The position numbers were made by a program, and so were the translations under genes. Shown here piece after piece: positions 1-7,143 of a stretch of DNA of 13,211 nt (position 1 is its first letter; each line of letters begins with the position of its first letter). The DNA is from Lysobacteraceae bacterium (GTDB lineage: Bacteria > Pseudomonadota > Gammaproteobacteria > Xanthomonadales > Xanthomonadaceae). The notes beneath the pieces were generated by a model, which worked only from the letters and a program-made list of their open reading frames with translations, did not search any database and was not told the DNA's origin. The stretch lies in the NCBI GenBank assembly GCA_017990865.1, contig JAGNNB010000037.1, positions 1 through 13,211 on the forward strand, in the 5' to 3' direction.

Positions 1-114
1 GACCTGGACTACTACTCTCGCGCCCGCATCGAAGCGCGCATCGCCGCGATCACGCCGACCGTACTGGAACTCCATCGGCAGGGCGTGCGCGACGACGAAC
101 TCAAGCGGCGTTGA
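1..114 (+). CDS. C-terminal end of an unidentified protein (5' truncated)
   Basis: An open frame enters from the left edge in frame 1 and ends at TGA 112-114, giving the last 37 residues of a protein. The tail is hydrophilic, helical-looking and rich in Arg, Glu and Asp (it begins DLDYYSRARIEARI and ends DDELKRR). I do not recognise the family and assign no function. Its codon composition matches the confirmed genes nearby, with strong G/C third positions, which supports it being real coding sequence. It is separated from the toxin-antitoxin pair by 96 bp, and no clear terminator follows it. Confidence 0.6.
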   Translation, partial: DLDYYSRARIEARIAAITPTVLELHRQGVRDDELKRR

Positions 115-175
115 TTCGAAACCTGGGCCGGACGAAGACCCTTCCGGCGAACGCCTGCGACTGGTTGCGCGTCGC

Positions 176-204
176 TTGACATCGTCGCATCACCGCATCA
201 CGAT
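176..204 (+). promoter_or_regulatory. Predicted vapBC promoter, possibly giving a leaderless mRNA
   Basis: A consensus -35 box, TTGACA, lies at 176-181. A 17-bp spacer leads to a weak -10, CACGAT, at 199-204 (three of six consensus bases). Transcription would start about seven bases downstream, at or next to A211, the first base of the vapB start codon. No Shine-Dalgarno sequence precedes that ATG, which fits a leaderless transcript. The -35 match is strong and the -10 match is weak, so the assignment is tentative. Confidence 0.45.
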
Positions 205-213
205 GCGACGATG
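180..213 (+). repeat. 12-bp perfect inverted repeat, likely VapBC operator
   Basis: The left arm CATCGTCGCATC (180-191) and right arm GATGCGACGATG (202-213) are perfect reverse complements separated by 10 bp. Inside sits a tandem direct repeat of CGCATCAC (186-193 and 194-201). The repeat begins at the end of the -35 box, covers the spacer and -10, and ends on the vapB ATG. VapB antitoxins with ribbon-helix-helix domains bind such palindromes over their own promoters, usually together with VapC. An operator role is inferred from symmetry and position. Confidence 0.6.
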
Positions 214-465
214 CGAACGACCATCGACCTCCCCGACGACCTGCATCGGATCGTGACCAGCCTCGCCCGGCATACCGGGCGCAGTCTCGGCCAGACCGTG
301 GCGGAATTGTTACGCCTCGGATTGGCATCGACGGCCGAGCCGGCGAATCGCGTCGCCGAGGCGCATGCGGTCTACAGCCTGCATCCGGCGACCGGGCTGC
401 CCGTGGTGGCGTCCAAACAACCGATCACGGAGGACGATGTCCGCGCCCTGGACGACGAATCTTGA
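211..465 (+). CDS. vapB: VapB-family antitoxin, ribbon-helix-helix type
   Basis: This 84-residue protein has an N-terminal ribbon-helix-helix DNA-binding module at about residues 2-40: a beta strand RTTIDLP followed by two helices ending in VAELLRLGL. The C-terminal part contains HPATGLPVV and ITEDDVRALDDE, a pattern common in VapB antitoxins, and is probably the segment that wraps the toxin. It would neutralise the downstream PIN toxin and repress its own promoter. The ATG at 211 is the right arm of the palindrome and has no ribosome binding site upstream. The stop overlaps the toxin start by 4 bp (TTGA), indicating translational coupling. The family call is confident; the subfamily is not resolved. 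Confidence 0.85.
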   Translation: MRTTIDLPDDLHRIVTSLARHTGRSLGQTVAELLRLGLASTAEPANRVAEAHAVYSLHPATGLPVVASKQPITEDDVRALDDES

Positions 466-878
466 GCGCTCCGGACATCGCCTATTTGCTCGACGGCAAC
501 GTCCTGGTGGCGTTGATCGACCGCTCGCACGTCCATCATTCGGCCGCGACCCGGTGGTTCGCGGCGCACAACGGCGGATTCGCGACCTGTCCGATCACGC
601 AAGGCACGCTGATCCGTTTGCTGCTGCGCTTCGGCGCCGTGGACGATGCGTCCGGCGCAGTCGCCGTGCTGCAGCAGCTTTGTCGGCACCCGCGACACGC
701 GTTTTGGGCCGACGATCTGGGCTACCCCGAGATCGCGTGGACCGGCGTGCTGGGCCATCGACAGGTCACGGACGCGTATCTGGCGGCGCTCGCGCGACAT
801 CGCGGCGGACGTCTGGCGACGTTCGATCGCGGCTTGGCCGCGCTGCATCCGCAGGTGGCGGACGCGATCGAAGCCTAG
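462..878 (+). CDS. vapC: VapC-family PIN-domain toxin (predicted RNase)
   Basis: This 138-residue protein has the length and layout of a single PIN domain, a Mg2+-dependent ribonuclease fold used by VapC toxins to cut RNA. The first acidic motif is YLLDGNVLVALID with Asp11. Later acidic residues are Asp104 (QVTDAYLAALA) and Asp122 (LATFDRGL). In CPITQGTLIRLL the position usually occupied by the second conserved acidic residue (typically CPITE) is Gln47, so one metal ligand may be missing. Translation probably starts at TTG 462, overlapping the vapB stop; no in-frame ATG lies near this point. The pairing with an RHH antitoxin makes the toxin call firm, but activity is uncertain because of Gln47. 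Confidence 0.85.
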   Translation: MSAPDIAYLLDGNVLVALIDRSHVHHSAATRWFAAHNGGFATCPITQGTLIRLLLRFGAVDDASGAVAVLQQLCRHPRHAFWADDLGYPEIAWTGVLGHRQVTDAYLAALARHRGGRLATFDRGLAALHPQVADAIEA

Positions 879-952
879 TCGAGGTCTTTTCGAAGCCCTC
901 TAGAAGTCCGACCGAAACCCTTGCGCGACCGCCCCGCGTGGCTCCGTCGACG

Positions 953-986
953 CGGTCATCGTTCGGTCACAAAAATGTCGTCTACT
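953..986 (+). promoter_or_regulatory. Pho box and -10 of the phoB promoter
   Basis: Two heptamers, CGGTCAT (953-959) and CGGTCAC (964-970), are separated by 4 bp, exactly the 11-bp periodicity of the PhoB consensus CTGTCAT-N4-CTGTCAC. A -10-like hexamer TCTACT (981-986, four of six consensus bases) begins 10 bp after the box. That is the spacing expected when the Pho box replaces the -35 element. Predicted transcription start is near 993, about 33 bases before phoB. PhoB would therefore activate its own gene when phosphate is low. No Pho box was seen in front of phoR or ppx. Confidence 0.8.
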
Positions 987-1025
987 CTCGGCGTAACGGA
1001 CGCGTCTCCGGTCGAGCCCCGCCTC

Positions 1026-1715
1026 ATGCAAAAACACATTCTGATCGTCGACGACGAACCCGCGATTCGCGAGATGGTCGCGTTCGCCCTGCGCAAGGGC
1101 GAATACGCCCCCATCCACGCCGGCGACGCGATGGAAGCGCAGGCGGCGATCGCCGACCGGGTGCCGGACTTGATCCTGCTCGACTGGATGCTGCCCGGCA
1201 CCAGCGGGCTGGAACTGGCCCGGCGCTGGCGGCGCGATAGCCTCACGCGCGATATCCCGATCATCATGCTCACCGCGCGCGGGGAAGAGAACGACCGCGT
1301 CGGCGGGCTGGAGGCCGGGGTCGACGATTACGTGGTCAAACCCTTCTCGGCCCGCGAATTGCTGGCGCGCATCCGCGCGGTGCTGCGCCGCTCGCGCGAA
1401 GACGACGAGGACGGCAGCGTCCAAGTCGGCGCCCTGCGCATCGACGGCGCCTCGCACCGGGTCTTCGCGGGCGACCAGCAGATCCAGATCGGTCCGACCG
1501 AATACCGCCTGCTGCACTTTTTCATGACCCATGCCGATCGGGTCTATACCCGCACGCAGGTGCTTGATCACGTCTGGGGCGGCAACGTCTACGTCGAGGA
1601 ACGCACGGTCGACGTGCATATCCGCCGTTTGCGCAAAGCGCTGGAACCGGTGCGCCTGGAAGCGATGGTGCAGACCGTCCGCGGCGCCGGCTACCGTTTC
1701 TCGGCCACGGTCTGA
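1026..1715 (+). CDS. phoB: Phosphate regulon response regulator PhoB
   Basis: This 229-residue protein is an OmpR/PhoB-family transcription factor. The receiver domain spans about residues 1-120 with acidic pocket Asp9/Asp10, phosphoacceptor Asp53 (LILLDWMLPG), Thr83 (MLTAR) and Lys105 (VVKPF). A winged-helix DNA-binding domain spans about 130-227, with the recognition-helix region YVEERTVDVHIRRLRKAL and the end VRGAGYRFSATV. Phosphorylated by PhoR, it should activate phosphate-starvation genes. The ATG at 1026 is chosen because PhoB proteins begin a few residues before ILIVDDE. An in-frame ATG at 975 lies upstream of the predicted transcription start. The gene sits behind its own Pho box and 74 bp before phoR. 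Confidence 0.95.
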   Translation: MQKHILIVDDEPAIREMVAFALRKGEYAPIHAGDAMEAQAAIADRVPDLILLDWMLPGTSGLELARRWRRDSLTRDIPIIMLTARGEENDRVGGLEAGVDDYVVKPFSARELLARIRAVLRRSREDDEDGSVQVGALRIDGASHRVFAGDQQIQIGPTEYRLLHFFMTHADRVYTRTQVLDHVWGGNVYVEERTVDVHIRRLRKALEPVRLEAMVQTVRGAGYRFSATV

Positions 1716-1789
1716 ACCGACGCGGCGTTCGTAACGATGCGGGCATCGGCGATTGGATCATCGTCGCCGTAATTGCATAGACTCAGCCG

Positions 1790-3163
1790 ATGGCGAACGA
1801 CACCCGCACCGCATGGCGCAACACCCTGACGCAGCTCGCGCTGGCGATGGGTCTCGCGCTCGTGCTGGGTTTGGCGGTGGGTCGAGTTTGGCCGGCGCTG
1901 GCGATCGCGGCGATCGGCGTGCTGATCTGGCACTACTGGAAACTGCGGCAAGTGCTGTCGCGCTTGACCGCGCGGCAACGCGTCGCCCCGCCGGACGGCG
2001 ATGGCATCTGGAACGAGCTCGACCGCCTGCTGCATCGCAGCCAGGACGAACTGCGCGGACGCAACCGGCGTTTGGTGGAGATGCTGCGCGCTTATCGCGC
2101 CATCGCCACCGCGCTGCCCGACGGCGTGGTGCTGGTGGATCGCAACAGCCAGCGCATCCAATGGTTCAACGAAGCGGCGACCACACTGTTGGGGCTGCAG
2201 CACCCGCGCGACCACGGTGCGCCCCTCGGCGAAAGGCTGCAGCCGCTGCCGATCGCGCATTGGCTCAGCGGCGGCCGTTATGCCGAACCGCTGCTCGACG
2301 TGGTCTCGCCCGCGCGCACGGACCTGCGCCTGAGCCTGCGTTTGATTCCCTATTCCGACGAGTTGTGGCTGCTGGTCGCGCGCGACGTCAGCAAACTAAT
2401 GCGTCTGGAGCAAATGCGGCGCGATTTCGTCGCGAACGTTTCGCACGAACTGCGCACACCGCTCACGGTCGTCCACGGTTACCTGGATATGCTCGATCCC
2501 GCCGAGCAGCCGGAATGGGCGCCGATGCTGACCGAAATGCAGCGTCAATCGCAGCGGATGACGCAGTTGGTCGAAGACCTGCTCACGCTGTCGCGACTGG
2601 AAGCGCAAGACGCTTTGCCGGAAGAGCACGTCGCGATGACGCCGTTGCTCGCGACGCTCGAACGCGAAGCGCGGGCATTGAGCAAGCAGCGTCATGTCGT
2701 CTCGATCGAAGACACGGCGGGCGTCGATCTCTGGGGCTCGGTGAAGGAACTGCACAGCGCGTTCTCGAACCTGGTCAGCAACGCGACCCGCTACACGCCC
2801 GCGGGCGGCCGCATCGCGATCCGCTTCGAACGCGACGCCGACGAAGGCGCGACGCTGTCGGTGGAAGACACCGGCTACGGCATTCCCGCGTCGCATCTGC
2901 CGCGCATCACCGAACGTTTCTACCGCGTCTCCACCAGCCGCTCGCGCGAAAGCGGCGGCACCGGGCTCGGCCTGTCGATCGTCAAGCACGTGCTGAATCT
3001 GCATCAGGCGCGGCTGGAGATCGACAGCGAAGTCGGTCGCGGCAGCCGTTTTTCCTGCCATTTCGGGCGCGAGCGCGTCCGCAGCCGAACCCTGGACGAC
3101 TTCGACGGCCCGCCCGTCGGCGAAGCGCGTCGCTCTCACGGAACTCTCGCGAATGACCGATAA
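1790..3163 (+). CDS. phoR: Phosphate regulon sensor histidine kinase PhoR
   Basis: This 457-residue inner-membrane kinase phosphorylates PhoB when phosphate is scarce. Two N-terminal hydrophobic segments (about 12-30 and 33-49) form a short hairpin with almost no periplasmic loop, typical of PhoR. A PAS-like region follows (about 98-200, beginning AYRAIATALPDGVVLVDR). The H-box is FVANVSHELRTPLT with His219. The ATPase domain has the N-box FSNLVSNATRY (Asn331), G1 DTGYG (360-364) and G2 GGTGLGLS (389-396). The tail after about 430 is polar. The 74-bp gap after phoB has no strong terminator, and a weak -10-like TAGACT lies 6 bp before the ATG, so phoR could be read through from phoB or have its own start. 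Its last 11 bases overlap ppk1. Confidence 0.94.
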   Translation: MANDTRTAWRNTLTQLALAMGLALVLGLAVGRVWPALAIAAIGVLIWHYWKLRQVLSRLTARQRVAPPDGDGIWNELDRLLHRSQDELRGRNRRLVEMLRAYRAIATALPDGVVLVDRNSQRIQWFNEAATTLLGLQHPRDHGAPLGERLQPLPIAHWLSGGRYAEPLLDVVSPARTDLRLSLRLIPYSDELWLLVARDVSKLMRLEQMRRDFVANVSHELRTPLTVVHGYLDMLDPAEQPEWAPMLTEMQRQSQRMTQLVEDLLTLSRLEAQDALPEEHVAMTPLLATLEREARALSKQRHVVSIEDTAGVDLWGSVKELHSAFSNLVSNATRYTPAGGRIAIRFERDADEGATLSVEDTGYGIPASHLPRITERFYRVSTSRSRESGGTGLGLSIVKHVLNLHQARLEIDSEVGRGSRFSCHFGRERVRSRTLDDFDGPPVGEARRSHGTLANDR

Positions 3164-5285
3164 ACGCCGTCCCGCCGCGCGCTCGAACGAAAGCCCGTCG
3201 GTGGGCAAAGACTCCGAGCGCAAGCGCGATCACGATGCATTGCGCGACCCGGCGTTGTACCTCAATCGCGAACTCTCGCAGCTCGATTTCAATTTCCGGG
3301 TTCTGGCGCAAGCGCAGGATCCGACGGTGCCGCTGTTGGAACGTCTGCGGTATTTGTGCATTTCCTGCACCAACCTCGACGAATTCTTCGAGATCCGCGC
3401 CGCGACCGTGCGCCAAGCGCAGGAATTCGGCGTGCCGCCGGCCGCGGACGGCATTCCGCATCCGCTGCTGCTCAAGCAGATCCACCAACGCGCAGCGCAA
3501 TTGGTCGAAGCGCAATACGATTGCTGGAACGATGTGCTGCGCCCGGCCTTGAGCGATGTCGGCGTGCGCGTGCTGCACCGTCAGCATTGGAACGCACGGC
3601 ACATGCGTTGGCTGCGCGCGTATTTCCGCGACGAAGTGATGCCGGTGCTGTCGCCGCTGGGCCTCGATCCTTCCCATCCGTTCCCGAAAATCCTCAACAA
3701 ATCGCTGAATATCGTCGTCGTGCTCAAAGGCAAGGACGCATTCGGGCGCACCGGGCATTTGGCGATCGTGCGCGCGCCCCGCTCGCTGTCTCGGATCATC
3801 CAATTGCCGCAGAAAGTCTCCGGCGGCGAGCACGATTTCGTATTCCTCTCCGCCGTGCTGTCGGCATTCGTCGAGGAATTGTTCCCGGGCATGGAAGTCA
3901 AGGGCGCGTATCAGTTCCGCGTAACCCGCAATTCCGAACTGATCGTCGACGAAGATGAAGTGGAAAATCTCGCGCTGGCGCTGCGCGACGAACTGGCCGG
4001 TCGCGGTTATTTGCGCGCGATGCGCTTGGAGATCGCCTCCGATTGCCCGAAACCGATCGTGCGCACGCTGTTGGAGAATTTCGAACTGCCGGAAAACGCG
4101 GTCTATCGCATCAAAGGCCCGGTGAATCTGAATCGTGCGGCGCAAATCTACGACATGGTGCAGCGCCCGGAGCTGAAATTCCCGCCGTATCACCCGCGCC
4201 AACTGCCCGAAGTCGAAACCATTTTCGATACCGTCGCGGCGGGCGACATTCTTTTGCACCACCCGTTCGATGCGTTCACGCCGGTGCTGGAACTGATCAA
4301 GCAAGCGGCCGAAGATCCGAACGCACTGGCGATCAAACAAACGCTTTACCGCGCCGGCAAGGATTCGCCGATCGTGGAGCATCTGATCCAAGCCGCCCGC
4401 AACGGCAAGGACGTGACGGTGGTGATCGAATTGCGCGCGCGCTTCGACGAAGAAGCGAATCTGAGTTTCGCGGACCGCTTGCAGGAAGCCGGCGTGCAAG
4501 TGGTGTACGGTGTGGTCGGCTACAAAACCCACGCCAAGATGCTGCTGATCGTGCGTCGCGAAGGCCGAAAACTGCGCCGCTACACGCACTTGAGCACCGG
4601 CAACTACCACGCCGGCACCGCACGCGCGTACACCGACTGCGGTTTGATCACCGCCGACCCGGACATCGGCGAAGACGTGCATTTGATCTTCCAGCAACTC
4701 TCCGGACTCGCCCAAGCGACCAAACTCAAGCGACTGCTGCAATCGCCTTTCACGTTGCATCCCGGCGTGATCGCGCGGATCGAGCGCGAAGCGAAGCATG
4801 CGAGCCAAGGCAAACCCGCGCGGATCATCGCGAAGATGAACGCGCTGAACGAACCGCAGGTGATCCGCGCCCTTTACGCCGCCTCGCAAGCGGGCGTGAG
4901 CATCGATCTGATCGTGCGCGGCGCGTGCACGCTACGTCCGGGCATGCCCGGTATTTCCGAGAATATCCGCGTGCGTTCGATCGTCGGACGCTTCCTCGAA
5001 CACAGCCGCGCGTGGTGGTTCGCGAACGACGGTGCGCCAGAATTGTTCTGCTCCAGCGCGGATTGGTTGGAACGCAATCTGCTGCGCCGGGTCGAAACCG
5101 GCTTTCCGGTGCTCGATCCCGCGCTGGCGGATCGCGTGAAGGACGAAGTGCTGGACAACTACCTCGCCGACAACTTCAGCGCCTGGGAACTGCTGTCGGA
5201 TGGCCGCTACGTGCGGGTCGAGCCGGCCGAGGACGCGATGCCGCATTCCGCGCAATCGGCGCTGCTGGCGAAACTTTGCGGCTGA
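3153..5285 (+). CDS. ppk1: Polyphosphate kinase 1
   Basis: This 710-residue enzyme makes polyphosphate from the gamma phosphate of ATP, reversibly, usually at the inner membrane. The N-terminal PPK domain begins around residue 36 (LYLNRELSQLDFNFRVL) after a polar lead of about 35 residues. It is followed by a middle domain and two phospholipase-D-like C-terminal domains. The expected catalytic histidines are visible: His460 in YKTHAKMLL (the autophosphorylated position), His479 in RRYTHLSTGNYH, and His617 in RFLEHSRAWWF. Length is close to the roughly 690 residues usual for the family, and nothing looks broken. It starts inside the end of phoR (11-bp overlap) with only a weak GGA element upstream, so translation is probably coupled to phoR and expression tied to the Pho system. 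Confidence 0.97.
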   Translation: MTDKRRPAARSNESPSVGKDSERKRDHDALRDPALYLNRELSQLDFNFRVLAQAQDPTVPLLERLRYLCISCTNLDEFFEIRAATVRQAQEFGVPPAADGIPHPLLLKQIHQRAAQLVEAQYDCWNDVLRPALSDVGVRVLHRQHWNARHMRWLRAYFRDEVMPVLSPLGLDPSHPFPKILNKSLNIVVVLKGKDAFGRTGHLAIVRAPRSLSRIIQLPQKVSGGEHDFVFLSAVLSAFVEELFPGMEVKGAYQFRVTRNSELIVDEDEVENLALALRDELAGRGYLRAMRLEIASDCPKPIVRTLLENFELPENAVYRIKGPVNLNRAAQIYDMVQRPELKFPPYHPRQLPEVETIFDTVAAGDILLHHPFDAFTPVLELIKQAAEDPNALAIKQTLYRAGKDSPIVEHLIQAARNGKDVTVVIELRARFDEEANLSFADRLQEAGVQVVYGVVGYKTHAKMLLIVRREGRKLRRYTHLSTGNYHAGTARAYTDCGLITADPDIGEDVHLIFQQLSGLAQATKLKRLLQSPFTLHPGVIARIEREAKHASQGKPARIIAKMNALNEPQVIRALYAASQAGVSIDLIVRGACTLRPGMPGISENIRVRSIVGRFLEHSRAWWFANDGAPELFCSSADWLERNLLRRVETGFPVLDPALADRVKDEVLDNYLADNFSAWELLSDGRYVRVEPAEDAMPHSAQSALLAKLCG

Positions 5286-5427
5286 AGCGCACAGTACGAC
5301 GACGCGTCCCCGTTAGCGCGTCGCGGTAGACGACCCGCGCGACGGGCCCGGGCAGAATCGCGATGGGCGTTTTCTGGTAGTCTGCGCCCTGCCGCGCCGC
5401 CCCACTCCGTCACGGATCGCCCGTCTC
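5286..5427 (+). other. ppk1-ppx spacer with a small hairpin and weak promoter-like sequence
   Basis: This 142-bp gap contains a 7-bp inverted repeat (CGACGCG at 5300-5306 and CGCGTCG at 5317-5323, 10-base loop) without a T tract, so it is not a convincing intrinsic terminator. A TAGTCT hexamer at 5378-5383, preceded by TGG, could be an extended -10 for ppx, but no -35 is recognisable. No Pho box in 11-bp register was seen. ppx may therefore be partly expressed by read-through from ppk1 and partly from its own promoter. Confidence 0.3.
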
Positions 5428-6942
5428 ATGCCCCATACTTCGACGCCCCTGCAGGAAGGCGAGTCGATCGCTGCGATCGACTTGGGCTCGAATAGTTTTC
5501 ACATGGTCGTCGCGCAGATGGTGCTGGGGCAATTGCGCATCATCGACCGCCTGCGCGAAACCGTGCGCCTCGCCGAAGGCCTGGATGGCCAAGGCGGCTT
5601 GAGCGACGCCGCGCGACGCCGCGCACTAGACTGCCTCTCGCGCTTCGGCGAGCGTATTCGCGATCTGCCGTCGCACCGCGTTCGCGCGATCGCCACCAAT
5701 ACCGTCCGCGCCTTGCGCGAACCGCGCGCGTTTCTCGCCGCCGGCGAAGCGGCGCTCGGACACGCGATCGAAGTGGTGTCCGGCCGCGAAGAAGCGCGAC
5801 TGATCTATAACGGCATCGCGCAGGCGCAACCGCCCAAGCCGATGCAACGCCGGCTGGTGATCGACATCGGCGGCGGCTCGACCGAGTGCATCATCGGCTC
5901 GGGCTTCGACACTATCGAACGCGAAAGCCTGCAAGTGGGCTGCGTCGCCAGCACGCGGCGCTTCTTCGCTAACGGAAAATTATCGAAAAAGCGCTGGAAA
6001 GAAGCGCTGAGCGAAATCGAGGCGGAATTCCAACAATTCGCCGGACTGTATCGCACGCTCGGTTGGCAGGAAGCCATCGGCTCGTCGGGCACCAACAAGG
6101 CGATCGGCGATATCTGCGCCGCGATGAAACTCACCAAAGGCGCGGTGACGGACGAGGCTCTGCCGATCGTGCGCGATCGCTTGTTGGCGGCCGATCGGAT
6201 CGAAAACATCGACCTGCCCGGTCTGCCCGACGACCGTCGGCCGATCATCGCCGGCGGCGTATTGGTGCTGGAGGCGGCGTTCGAAACACTGGGGCTCAAG
6301 CGCATGATGGTGAGCAAAGCCGCGATGCGCGAGGGCGTGCTCTACGACATGTTGGGCCGCGGCGGCGCCGACGACCCGCGCGAAATTTCGGTGGATGCGA
6401 TGATGCAGCGTTACGGCATCGATCGCGCCCAGGCCGCGCGCGTGGAAGCGACCGCGATGCGCCTGTTCGAACGCACAGCGGATCGCTGGAATCTCGGCGC
6501 CGACGAACAACTCATGCTCGGCTGGGCCGCGCGTTTGCACGAACTGGGCCTCGCCATCGCGCACAGTCAATATCACGTGCACGGCGCCTACGTCATCGAA
6601 CACTCGGATATCGCCGGCTTCACTCGGCAAGAGCAGTTGTTCCTGGCGGCGCTGGTGCGTAATCATCGTCGCAACGTGTCCAATAAATCGTTGGATGCCC
6701 TGCCTGATCGATTGCTTGCCGGCGCCAAGCGCACCGCCGCGTTGTTGAGAATCGCGGTGCTGCTGCATCGCTCGCACGAAGCCGAATCGATTCCGCAGCT
6801 CGACGTGCGTGTCGTCGGCAACGTCTTGTCGTTGTCGCTGCCGAAATCCTGGCTGGATGAGCGCCCGCTGCTGCGCACGGATATCGAACACGAGCCCGAA
6901 GGCATTGCAGGGCTCGGCGTCGAATTGGTCGTCGATCGCTAA
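5428..6942 (+). CDS. ppx: Exopolyphosphatase (Ppx/GppA family)
   Basis: This 504-residue protein removes terminal phosphates from polyphosphate and may also act on pppGpp, since the family includes GppA. The N-terminal actin-like ATPase fold shows phosphate-binding loop 1, AAIDLGSNSFHMVVA (Asp18 to Phe24), and loop 2, LVIDIGGGSTE (146-153). The catalytic glutamate is expected in VSGREEARLIYNGI (Glu121). The C-terminal half (about 315-504) is the helical HD-like domain of long Ppx proteins, with LHELGLAIAHSQYHVHGAYVIEHSD starting near His371. Length matches long Ppx enzymes rather than short ones. The ATG at 5428 lies 14 codons before the first motif; its ribosome binding site is poor. The position after ppk1 favours Ppx over GppA. 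Confidence 0.93.
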   Translation: MPHTSTPLQEGESIAAIDLGSNSFHMVVAQMVLGQLRIIDRLRETVRLAEGLDGQGGLSDAARRRALDCLSRFGERIRDLPSHRVRAIATNTVRALREPRAFLAAGEAALGHAIEVVSGREEARLIYNGIAQAQPPKPMQRRLVIDIGGGSTECIIGSGFDTIERESLQVGCVASTRRFFANGKLSKKRWKEALSEIEAEFQQFAGLYRTLGWQEAIGSSGTNKAIGDICAAMKLTKGAVTDEALPIVRDRLLAADRIENIDLPGLPDDRRPIIAGGVLVLEAAFETLGLKRMMVSKAAMREGVLYDMLGRGGADDPREISVDAMMQRYGIDRAQAARVEATAMRLFERTADRWNLGADEQLMLGWAARLHELGLAIAHSQYHVHGAYVIEHSDIAGFTRQEQLFLAALVRNHRRNVSNKSLDALPDRLLAGAKRTAALLRIAVLLHRSHEAESIPQLDVRVVGNVLSLSLPKSWLDERPLLRTDIEHEPEGIAGLGVELVVDR

Positions 6943-7067
6943 TCGTCGATCCTGAGCCGCCGACCAAAGTATGCGCTCGGTGAGCGCTATCGATGACTGC
7001 GACCAACGCGGCTTTTCCATAAAGCACTCGCCTTCCAACGAACAAGCTCGCGCGCGGCCCATGACGC

Positions 7068-7107
7068 ACGTCATGCTTTCGTCACTCTTCGGTCATCGAC
7101 TTTTCAC
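7068..7107 (+). promoter_or_regulatory. Two tandem Pho boxes upstream of the glycosyltransferase operon
   Basis: Four heptamers lie in exact 11-bp register: ACGTCAT (7068-7074), TCGTCAC (7079-7085), CGGTCAT (7090-7096) and TTTTCAC (7101-7107). The endings alternate CAT, CAC, CAT, CAC, matching two consecutive copies of CTGTCAT-N4-CTGTCAC. The third heptamer is identical to the first heptamer of the phoB box in this window. The array ends 36 bp before the ATG at 7144. A possible -10, CATACG, lies at 7110-7115 but is poor. PhoB binding is inferred from sequence alone; the regular spacing makes chance unlikely. Confidence 0.8.
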
Positions 7108-7143
7108 CGCATACGTTCAGTCTTCGCGAAACCGGAGACCGTC

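Noticed and set aside
921..1715. PhoB with an N-terminal extension starting at 921 or 975
   Set aside because: The extension would cross the Pho box and lie upstream of the predicted transcription start; PhoB proteins begin just before ILIVDDE.
1747..1769. Inverted repeat CGGCGA/TCGCCG between phoB and phoR as an attenuator
   Set aside because: A 6-bp stem with an 11-base loop and no T run; too weak to support a regulatory claim.
2982..4889. Long minus-strand open frame (635 codons) opposite the end of phoR and most of ppk1
   Set aside because: It is antisense to two well-supported genes. The product is rich in His, Gln, Arg and Phe with no recognisable domain, as expected from a mirrored GC-rich reading frame.
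6973..6987. Hairpin GCGCTC-GGT-GAGCGC after ppx as a terminator
   Set aside because: Only a 6-bp stem, with no T tract following; such palindromes are frequent in DNA of this composition.
5980..7074. Minus-strand open frame of 364 codons opposite ppx
   Set aside because: Shadow of ppx with no domain and low-complexity composition; the + strand has clear catalytic motifs.
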